DNA of 5,512 nucleotides from Lachnospiraceae bacterium UBA7480 (lineage in GTDB: Bacteria > Bacillota > Clostridia > Lachnospirales > Lachnospiraceae). Under the pieces are notes generated by a model, which was given only the letters and a program-made list of their open reading frames with translations, did no database searches and was not told where the DNA came from. Both the position numbers and the translations under genes were made by a program. The DNA is taken from the NCBI GenBank assembly GCA_002479655.1, contig DLOQ01000003.1, positions 9,396-14,907 of the forward strand, given 5' to 3'. How positions within the stretch are numbered: position 1 is the first letter of the stretch; each line of letters begins with the position of its first letter. Below are positions 1-4,455 of this stretch, piece by piece.

Positions 1-1
1 A

Positions 2-133
2 CGTCCATTTTCTGCAATCCGGGTAGGAAAAGCAGGCGCAATTGCCGAAAATTTTATAAAGCAGTATATTTTATATGAAGACCAAGGCTGGCAAAAAATA
101 TTTTTATCAGGGAGGATGATGGCATGTCAATGA
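2..133 (+). CDS. Possible 3' end of an upstream open frame (partial)
   Basis: This frame is open for 43 codons from the left edge to a TGA at 131-133. It overlaps the start of the 238-aa gene by 10 nt. The translation (RPFSAIRVGKAGAIAENF... ending ...MMACQ) has a plausible protein-like composition but matches no family I know. A frame of this length can stay open by chance in AT-rich DNA, and a reasonable promoter lies inside it. It could be the tail of a gene translationally coupled to the next one, or simply non-coding leader. Confidence 0.25.
   Translation, partial: RPFSAIRVGKAGAIAENFIKQYILYEDQGWQKIFLSGRMMACQ
42..70 (+). promoter_or_regulatory. Putative sigma-A promoter for the 238-aa gene
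   Basis: TTGCCG at 42-47 (4 of 6 matches to TTGACA) and TATATT at 65-70 (5 of 6 to TATAAT) are separated by 17 nt. The predicted transcript would start near 77, giving a leader of about 45 nt that contains the SD at 109-115. This is a pattern match only; AT-rich DNA produces false positives. Confidence 0.4.
109..115 (+). promoter_or_regulatory. Ribosome binding site fixing the start at 124
   Basis: AGGGAGG lies 8 nt before the ATG at 124. An ATG at 116 in another frame runs only a few codons to the TGA at 131, so 124 is the sensible start. Confidence 0.7.
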
Positions 134-840
134 GCGTAGGTTATAAGCCTTACACAGGTGCAATTAACACAAACAGCGCACGATACAAACGTGCTAAAGC
201 AATGTATGATGAAGGACATCCTAACGGGGAAGCAACTAAGTCTGCTGCGGAAGCAAAGATTGAACAGGATTTGGAAAAACTGAAAATGCTTAAGCAAATG
301 CTTGGACAAAAATATGACGATCTTGATTTTAAATTTAAAAATCCACTTGAAGCAGACGAAGAAACATTTATTCGTAATTATATGGGACTTTTTGATGAGG
401 ACGGTGATTTCGTAAATCCCTATGGTGTAGCTGGAATGGACGCTACAGGTAAAGACCCGTCTGAATTCCATAAAATAATAGATGTTTCCGAAACTGCCCG
501 GCAGGATATGTTTGATGAAACAATGCGCCATTTCATACAAGAAAAAGGAGTTGCCAATGGCGATACAACAAAACGTACTGAAGTTTTTACGCGCTATCAG
601 TTAAGCGTTGACAAACCGGATAGATTAAGCGGTACATGGACACTTGGACAATATGAACGAATGTATAGAAAAGCGTTTTACGAAGCTGTAAGAGAAGCAA
701 ACCCTAACTGGCAGCATGGACAGTCATTTGATACAAGTATTGTACGCAACATTACTCGCGAACATGTAGAAAATCGTATTGTAAAAGGCAGCAGCGAATT
801 TGCATTAAAGCCGAGGCCGTCTTTGGATATACAGGTATAA
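124..840 (+). CDS. Uncharacterised 238-aa soluble protein
   Basis: This is an intact gene with a strong SD and a TAA stop. I cannot name its family with confidence. It has no signal peptide, no membrane segment and no cysteine, so it is probably cytoplasmic. Residues 37-66 are rich in Lys, Glu and Leu and look like one long amphipathic or coiled-coil helix (AEAKIEQDLEKLKMLKQM). Residues 76-100 contain an aromatic and acidic segment (ETFIRNYMGLFDEDGDF). Residues 170-200 hold an aromatic stretch (WTLGQYERMYRKAFYEAV). The N-terminus is a short polar arm. It resembles the many DUF proteins confined to Firmicutes; DUF3879 or DUF4885 are guesses from memory only. It has its own likely promoter, and no downstream partner gene is intact. 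Coding potential is convincing; function is unknown. Confidence 0.8.
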   Translation: MSMSVGYKPYTGAINTNSARYKRAKAMYDEGHPNGEATKSAAEAKIEQDLEKLKMLKQMLGQKYDDLDFKFKNPLEADEETFIRNYMGLFDEDGDFVNPYGVAGMDATGKDPSEFHKIIDVSETARQDMFDETMRHFIQEKGVANGDTTKRTEVFTRYQLSVDKPDRLSGTWTLGQYERMYRKAFYEAVREANPNWQHGQSFDTSIVRNITREHVENRIVKGSSEFALKPRPSLDIQV

Positions 841-855
841 AATTTACACCCTATT

Positions 856-887
856 CCGCAGAGTCGCATAAACCTTTACCCCTGCGG
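856..887 (+). other. Weak stem-loop after the 238-aa gene
   Basis: CCGCAG at 856-861 can pair with CTGCGG at 882-887 across a 20-nt loop, 16 nt after the stop codon. It could help end or stabilise the transcript. No run of T follows, so it is not a standard intrinsic terminator. Confidence 0.25.
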
Positions 888-967
888 TCTGCCCGGACTT
901 ATTGCGAGGGGGCAGGGGGTGAATGGCGGGAGAATCAGTTTATTGGGAGTTATTGAGGTGTCACATA

Positions 968-1292
968 ATGAAAGAATATATAACAAATCGGGTACATGAA
1001 TTGTACTGGAACGATGATATAAACTGTGCGAGAACAACAATAATCTGTTTGAGTGAATTATTTGAAACTGCTGTTGAACCGCAAACAATATGGTCTGCGG
1101 TTGGATTGCATGGTGCTGGTGGATACAGAGCGCAGTGCGTCTGCTTTTGAAGAAACATTTGGCTCGTTAAGATGCTTAGAATTACGTCCTACAGGTTTTT
1201 CAGAGAGTGCCCCACCACATTTGTGTGAAAATCTGACTTGTAATGGAATTGAATTTGCATATCAATATATTTTAGAAATCACAGGACAGTAA
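968..1292 (+). pseudogene. Broken C_GCAxxG_C_C family gene
   Basis: Two frames together give both ends of a C_GCAxxG_C_C family protein (small Cys-rich proteins, typically about 140-150 aa, suspected to bind metal or act in redox; no proven function). The 5' part starts at ATG 968 behind GAGGTG (955-960). It reads INCARTTIICLSELF and then AVGLHGAGGYRAQC, and stops at TGA 1148-1150. The 3' part continues one frame over (about 1130-1292) with FEETFGSLRCLELRPTGF and PPHLCENLTC, and ends with TAA at 1290-1292. From memory of the family, roughly 30 residues between RAQC and FGSLRC are missing, so this is an internal deletion that is not a multiple of three rather than a one-base slip. The remaining ends are well preserved, which suggests recent loss. 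A 60-aa truncated peptide might still be made. Confidence 0.8.
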
Positions 1293-1306
1293 ACAAATAA
1301 GCCACA

Positions 1307-1338
1307 GCCGGACAGGGCAGGCTTCCCCGGTTTCCGGC
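1307..1338 (+). other. GC-rich stem-loop before the lipoprotein gene
   Basis: GCCGGA at 1307-1312 pairs perfectly with TCCGGC at 1333-1338. Inside the loop, GGG (1315-1317) can pair with CCC (1325-1327). It lies 14 nt after the pseudogene stop and 40 nt before the lipoprotein start. There is no T-run, so it could be a processing or stability element, a weak terminator or a coincidence. Confidence 0.35.
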
Positions 1339-1378
1339 AGATTGGGGAGCATCAAAATAGAGAGGAGTGATTTGAGAC

Positions 1379-2017
1379 ATGACATTCAATAAATATAAAA
1401 CAGGTTTGATTATGTTATTGCTGATATTTATACTTTCCGGATGTGATAAAAATGACAATCAATATGTGGATAATTTGCAGTCGTTTGTAACTGAACAGTC
1501 TAATATAGAGGGTGAGGAAACGATATTCGGCAGAACAAGAAGAATTAGCGATATGGATGATTATTTTGAACAAGTAAATACAGAGTCAAAGTTAGAGATC
1601 AATGATATTCTGGACAGTGAAAATGAGTTCTTAGTTTCTGATGAATGGGATGTGCGGATGATATATATTTATCTGCTCTCGGATAAGGGGTACGAAAAGT
1701 ACATATTTTCTGTAAATTATACAGAGCAGGAAAGCGTGAGTATTCATTTACAAGACAATATAACAGAGATGTATGTTTTATGTCCGGAGTATACGAATGT
1801 GGAAGCATTAACAAAATCTTATGCATCGTCAGCAGAGGAGCATAGTTTATATGTGGTTGACGAAGAAGGAAACGAAGGTGAGGTAGGTGGCAGTTCACGC
1901 TATCGGATATTTGACGTTGATACTTCCGCAGGGGAAAATATTGGGTTTGAACTTTGTGACGCACTTGAATCAGATAATGATCAGACATATGGCGGTTTTA
2001 CAATTCAATTTGAATAA
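1379..2017 (+). CDS. Uncharacterised acidic lipoprotein
   Basis: This 212-aa protein has a clear type II signal peptide: basic N-region (KYK, residues 5-7), hydrophobic core 10-18 (LIMLLLIFI) and lipobox LSGC at 19-22, with Cys22 the predicted lipidated residue. It should therefore sit on the outer face of the cytoplasmic membrane. The mature part is strongly acidic and polar, has no further membrane segment and no motif I recognise. Aromatic, strand-like stretches around residues 92-115 (WDVRMIYIYLLSDKGYEKYI) suggest a beta-rich domain. AGGAG at 1363-1367 is 11 nt from the ATG, slightly long but acceptable. It follows the decayed gene, and I see no clear promoter of its own. A surface or envelope role is inferred from localisation only. 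Confidence 0.8.
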   Translation: MTFNKYKTGLIMLLLIFILSGCDKNDNQYVDNLQSFVTEQSNIEGEETIFGRTRRISDMDDYFEQVNTESKLEINDILDSENEFLVSDEWDVRMIYIYLLSDKGYEKYIFSVNYTEQESVSIHLQDNITEMYVLCPEYTNVEALTKSYASSAEEHSLYVVDEEGNEGEVGGSSRYRIFDVDTSAGENIGFELCDALESDNDQTYGGFTIQFE

Positions 2018-2069
2018 TTTTAAGTTAATCGATTCTTGTTCTTTTATAATCACTACCTCCGTTTCGAAA

Positions 2070-2098
2070 TTGTGTACCCGTATAAAATAGGTTATAAT
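2070..2098 (+). promoter_or_regulatory. Putative sigma-A promoter for the 70-aa membrane protein
   Basis: TTGTGT (2070-2075) and a perfect TATAAT (2093-2098) are separated by 17 nt. Predicted transcription starts near 2105, just before the SD at 2120-2124. The -35 matches only its first three bases, so the call rests on the -10 and the spacing. Confidence 0.5.
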
Positions 2099-2134
2099 AA
2101 CATTGACAAATCAGAATTTAGGAGAAAATATGGT

Positions 2135-2347
2135 ATGAGAAAAATTCAGAAAGCTGCTTATACTGTAGCGGCAATAATTGCTAATGTGATGTGTGCAACG
2201 GTAGCGTATAAATATTGTGAAATGCAATGGGGGATTGAATATCGTGGATACAGTGCTCCTGCAAGTATGGCTTTTGTTTGGGCAATACCTTTTATTATTT
2301 GTATTGGAGTTTGTCTTGTTATTGCAAAAGTATCTGAAAAAAAGTAA
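2135..2347 (+). CDS. Small two-helix membrane protein, unknown function
   Basis: This is a 70-aa protein. The frame is open from 2036, but ATG 2135 is the best start: it follows AGGAG (2120-2124) by 10 nt and gives a typical basic N-terminus (MRKIQK). The longer version would begin upstream of the promoter's -10. Two hydrophobic helices are visible at about residues 7-25 and 43-65, joined by a short polar loop (YCEMQWGIEYRGYSAP). The C-terminus is charged (KVSEKK), so both ends are predicted to face the cytoplasm. I recall similar anonymous proteins in Lachnospiraceae but know no function. No toxin-like motif is clear, though a small hydrophobic toxin or a membrane-protein regulator cannot be excluded. 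Confidence 0.65.
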   Translation: MRKIQKAAYTVAAIIANVMCATVAYKYCEMQWGIEYRGYSAPASMAFVWAIPFIICIGVCLVIAKVSEKK

Positions 2348-2403
2348 ATTCAAGTTTGTGGAGTAGTTAATAGGAACACTTTTCTGAAAAGGGAAATGAA
2401 ATA

Positions 2404-2432
2404 TTGACAATACGCATAATGCGTATTACAAT
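2404..2432 (+). promoter_or_regulatory. hicAB promoter
   Basis: A consensus -35 TTGACA (2404-2409) is followed after exactly 17 nt by TACAAT (2427-2432; 5 of 6 matches to TATAAT). Transcription should begin near 2439, about 45 nt before hicA. This is the strongest promoter-like sequence in the window, as expected for an autorepressed toxin-antitoxin operon. Confidence 0.8.
2409..2427 (+). promoter_or_regulatory. Palindromic operator in the hicAB promoter spacer
   Basis: AATACGCAT, one central A, then ATGCGTATT: two perfect 9-nt arms filling the whole spacer and touching the last base of the -35 and first base of the -10. HicB antitoxins commonly repress their own operon through a C-terminal DNA-binding domain. 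The HicB encoded here carries a ribbon-helix-helix-like C-terminus, so binding here would block RNA polymerase directly. The palindrome is seen directly; its recognition by HicB is inferred. Confidence 0.75.
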
Positions 2433-2461
2433 GTAATCAATAATCAGAAGGGAGAGATGCC

Positions 2462-2473
2462 ATGGATGAATAA
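2462..2473 (+). other. Three-codon minicistron ahead of hicA
   Basis: ATG GAT GAA TAA encodes Met-Asp-Glu. It has its own well-placed SD (GGAG at 2451-2454, 7 nt before the ATG), and its TAA overlaps the start of hicA's SD (AAGGAGG, 2472-2478). Ribosomes ending here would sit on the hicA SD and could either couple to or interfere with toxin translation. It may also be chance or the remnant of an older gene. Confidence 0.35.
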
Positions 2474-2484
2474 GGAGGTATTGA

Positions 2485-2664
2485 ATGAGATTTCGCGAAA
2501 TGGAGAGTATGTTATTAAAAAACGGATGGTATCAAGTAAAGCAAAAAGGTTCACACCATCAATACAAACATCCGACTAAGCCTGGAAAAGTTACGATTCC
2601 GGAACATGGAGGGGATTTAAATCCCGATACGGTAAAATCAATTATGAAACAAGCGGGGCTTTAA
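2485..2664 (+). CDS. hicA: HicA toxin, mRNA interferase
   Basis: This is a 59-aa HicA-family toxin. HicA proteins fold like a double-stranded RNA-binding domain and cleave mRNA, stopping translation and growth until neutralised by HicB. The hallmarks are present: an N-terminal helix (REMESMLLKNGW), the catalytic GSHH motif at residues 22-25 with the expected active-site His at 24, the following HPTKPGKVTIPEHGGDLNP strand region, and the terminal helix TVKSIMKQAGL. Length and order match intact family members, so it should be active. The start at ATG 2485 is fixed by a consensus AAGGAGG (2472-2478) 6 nt upstream. It is followed by hicB after a 39-nt gap and controlled by the promoter and palindrome at 2404-2432. 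Confidence 0.95.
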   Translation: MRFREMESMLLKNGWYQVKQKGSHHQYKHPTKPGKVTIPEHGGDLNPDTVKSIMKQAGL

Positions 2665-2690
2665 GCTCCAATTGCCCGATTTATATAAAT

Positions 2691-2706
2691 GGAGGTGAAT
2701 ATATTG
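2691..2706 (+). promoter_or_regulatory. hicB SD and TTG start
   Basis: GGAGGTG at 2691-2697 sits 6 nt before the TTG at 2704-2706. The in-frame ATG at 2689 overlaps this SD and has none of its own at proper distance. Starting at TTG also gives the usual HicB N-terminus MKLIYPAIF. The weak start codon may temper antitoxin output, offset by a very strong SD. Confidence 0.8.
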
Positions 2707-3111
2707 AAATTAATTTATCCGGCTATATTTAAGCCTTTTACAGATCAAAGCGGTGGATACGTGGTAGAATTTCCGGATTTACCCGGTTGTGTAACAGAGG
2801 GAAAAGACTTGGAACAAGCAATTGAAATGGGGATTGACGCAGCCAGTGGTTGGATATTGGGAGAACTTGAAGATGGGGAAAAAATCCCACAGGCTTCTGA
2901 CTATTCTGAAATAGCTGTTGAAAAAGGGTGTATGATAAATATGCTATTATTAGACCTTGATACTTATGAAGAAAAATATGGTGAAAAAGCTGTAAGAAAA
3001 AATCTTACTATTCCTGCGTGGCTAAATACTTTTGCTGAAAAAAATAACATCAATTTCTCTAAACTTTTGCAAGAAGCCTTGTTTTCAATGGCACAGGTGA
3101 AATCAAAATGA
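2704..3111 (+). CDS. hicB: HicB antitoxin
   Basis: This is a 135-aa HicB-family antitoxin starting at TTG. Residues 1-50 are the partly degraded RNase H-like HicB fold, with the diagnostic run YPAIFKPF, GGYVVEFPDLPGC and TEGKDLEQAIEMG. This domain binds HicA and covers its active site. Residues 51-95 link to a C-terminal ribbon-helix-helix-like segment at about 97-126 (KNLTIPAWLNTFAEKNNI, then SKLLQEAL), expected to dimerise and bind the palindrome at 2409-2427. The gene is intact and follows hicA in the order usual for hicAB. No terminator with a T-tract follows; only a weak AT-rich inverted repeat (ATATCA 3112-3117, TGATAT 3126-3131) is seen. Confidence 0.93.
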   Translation: MKLIYPAIFKPFTDQSGGYVVEFPDLPGCVTEGKDLEQAIEMGIDAASGWILGELEDGEKIPQASDYSEIAVEKGCMINMLLLDLDTYEEKYGEKAVRKNLTIPAWLNTFAEKNNINFSKLLQEALFSMAQVKSK

Positions 3112-3137
3112 ATATCATCTTCCTTTGATATGAAACA

Positions 3138-3167
3138 GAATAAAATATTGAAGAGCTCCATATACTA
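3138..3167 (+). promoter_or_regulatory. Putative sigma-G (forespore) promoter of spoVAD
   Basis: GAATA at 3138-3142 and TATACTA at 3161-3167 are separated by 18 nt. The sigma-G consensus known from Bacillus is about GMATR, 18 nt, CATNHTA; this site matches all of the -35 and 6 of 7 bases of the -10. spoVA operons are forespore-expressed, so position and gene agree. Sigma-F recognises a similar sequence and cannot be excluded. Transcription would begin near 3174, leaving a leader of about 105 nt. Confidence 0.6.
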
Positions 3168-3180
3168 CACCTGAGATTTT

Positions 3181-3256
3181 GCAATGGTAATTGCGCAGAT
3201 GAGAGAAAGGCATTGCGCCTGCGACATAGCACTAAAGTGCATTAAAGTTCGCAGGC
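3181..3256 (+). other. Structured spoVAD leader: two abutting hairpins
   Basis: GCAATG (3181-3186) pairs with CATTGC (3211-3216). Starting at the very next base, GCCTGCGA (3217-3224) pairs with TCGCAGGC (3249-3256), with an inner GCAC/GTGC hairpin (3229-3232, 3237-3240). An alternative pairing is possible: CGCAG at 3194-3198 can also pair with CTGCG at 3219-3223 and so compete with the second stem. The element ends 11 nt before the spoVAD SD. I recognise no known riboswitch family and see no T-tract. Confidence 0.45.
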
Positions 3257-3267
3257 TGTGGAAAGGC

Positions 3268-3273
3268 AGGGGT
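3268..3273 (+). promoter_or_regulatory. spoVAD ribosome binding site
   Basis: AGGGGT lies 6 nt before ATG 3280. The upstream in-frame ATG at 3184 lies inside the hairpin leader, lacks an SD, and would add 32 residues absent from SpoVAD proteins. Confidence 0.65.
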
Positions 3274-3279
3274 ATTAGT

Positions 3280-4455
3280 ATGGACAATCAGAAAGTAAGA
3301 CAGGTCGGTATGCAGAGCATAAAATTCAGCCGGTCTGTTTTTATTCATTCTTCTGCTGCCGTAGGCGGAAGCAAAGAACAGAAAGGACCTTTGGGCGGTT
3401 GGTTTGATCTGATTGCCGAGGATGATAAGCTGGGAGCAGATTGCTGGGAGGAAGCTGAGAGCAGCTTTCAGAAACAAGCGGTCCGGATGGCGCTGGAAAA
3501 GGGCGGATTGCAGGAAACAGATATACGATACCTGTTATCGGGCGACCTGCTGGGACAGTCCATGGCAAGCTGTTTTGGCAGCGCATCCTGTCAGATACCG
3601 ATATTTGGACTTTATGGGGCATGTTCTACCTGTGGGGAATCGCTGTGCCTTGGAAGCATACTGATTGATGGGGGATATGCGGACAAGACCGTTTGCGTTA
3701 CATCAAGTCATTTTGCCAGCGCGGAAAAGGAGTTTCGTTTTCCATTGGATTACGGCGGTCAAAGACCGTTATCCGCGACGAGAACGGTGACTGCAAGCGG
3801 CGCGTTTGTCTTATCTGATCAGCAAAACCATGGCTGCCGCGCAAAGATCACGGCGATCACACCGGGTAAAGTAGTGGATTACGGATTAAAGGATTCCATG
3901 AATATGGGCGCATGTATGGCGCCGGCGGCAGCAGATACGATCTATCGTCATTTTACTGATTTTTCCTGTGTGCCGGAGGATTATGACCGGATCATCACGG
4001 GAGATCTCGGCGTGATCGGACAGACGGCATTGATCCATCTGCTGAAGGAAAAGGGATTTGACATCAGCAAAGTGCATATGGACTGCGGTATTGAGATCTA
4101 TGGAAGAAGCGGGGCGGCATATGCAGAGCCGATCCGCACTGATAATAGAAATGTAACGGTGGAAAAGGCTGCGGATCAAAAGGCGGCTTCCTATCAGGGC
4201 TCTGAGCGGAGCAATATCAAGCAGGACGCAAAAGAGATCAACGGCTCGGCGTGCGGACAGGATACGCATGCGGGCGGAAGCGGCTGCGGCTGCTCGGCGG
4301 CTGTCCTTTCAACGCTGATCTTAAGGAATCTGGAGGATAAGCAGTGGAAAAAGGTCCTGTTTGTCCCTACAGGCGCGCTTTTAAGCAAGACAAGCTTTAA
4401 TGAAGGCAATACGGTGCCCGGCGTGGCGCATGCGGTAGTATTGGAATCAGTGTGA
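3280..4455 (+). CDS. spoVAD: Stage V sporulation protein AD (SpoVAD)
   Basis: SpoVAD is a thiolase-fold protein that binds dipicolinic acid. With the SpoVA membrane proteins it is needed to load the acid into the developing spore and release it at germination. This copy has 391 aa. Family signatures are clear: GPLGGWFDLIAEDD (37-50), LSGDLL (86-91), FGLYGACSTCGESLCLG (109-125) containing the thiolase-like Cys115, SSHFASAEKEFRFPL (142-156), MGACMAPAAADT (209-220), ITGDLGVIGQ (239-248), DTHAGGSGCGCSA (328-340) and FVPTGALLS (361-369). The usual length is near 338 aa. The excess is mostly a hydrophilic insert at about residues 276-322, before DTHAGGSGC. spoVAC and spoVAE, the normal neighbours, are not in the window. 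A sigma-G-like promoter suggests its own forespore transcription. The stop overlaps the convergent gene by 9 bp. Confidence 0.95.
   Translation: MDNQKVRQVGMQSIKFSRSVFIHSSAAVGGSKEQKGPLGGWFDLIAEDDKLGADCWEEAESSFQKQAVRMALEKGGLQETDIRYLLSGDLLGQSMASCFGSASCQIPIFGLYGACSTCGESLCLGSILIDGGYADKTVCVTSSHFASAEKEFRFPLDYGGQRPLSATRTVTASGAFVLSDQQNHGCRAKITAITPGKVVDYGLKDSMNMGACMAPAAADTIYRHFTDFSCVPEDYDRIITGDLGVIGQTALIHLLKEKGFDISKVHMDCGIEIYGRSGAAYAEPIRTDNRNVTVEKAADQKAASYQGSERSNIKQDAKEINGSACGQDTHAGGSGCGCSAAVLSTLILRNLEDKQWKKVLFVPTGALLSKTSFNEGNTVPGVAHAVVLESV

Noticed and set aside
1952..2060. Minus-strand GGAGG followed by a short GTG frame (VIIKEQESINLKLF...)
   Set aside because: The SD is only 2 nt from GTG, the frame ends after 26 codons, and it runs into the lipoprotein gene; probably chance.
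2103..2131. TTGACA at 2103-2108 as a second promoter for the 70-aa protein
   Set aside because: The -10 at proper distance (AAATAT) would overlap the region after the SD, so the transcript would start too close to or past the ATG.
2036..2134. N-terminal extension of the 70-aa membrane protein
   Set aside because: It contains the promoter, lacks an SD, and reads as non-coding; ATG 2135 has an SD.
2380..2393. CTTTT/AAAAG hairpin upstream of hicAB as a terminator
   Set aside because: Five A/T-rich pairs with no T-run on either side; too weak.
2457..2579. A 40-codon frame (MPWMNKEVLNEI...) overlapping hicA in another frame
   Set aside because: Its ATG directly touches the purine-rich SD with no spacing, it overlaps the clearly real hicA for most of its length, and the product looks random.
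3112..3131. ATATCA/TGATAT inverted repeat after hicB as a terminator
   Set aside because: Six weak pairs and no T-tract; mentioned only under hicB.
3184..3279. N-terminal extension of SpoVAD from ATG 3184
   Set aside because: No SD, it lies in the hairpin leader only about 10 nt after the predicted transcript start, and the family normally begins near the MDNQKVRQVG segment at 3280.
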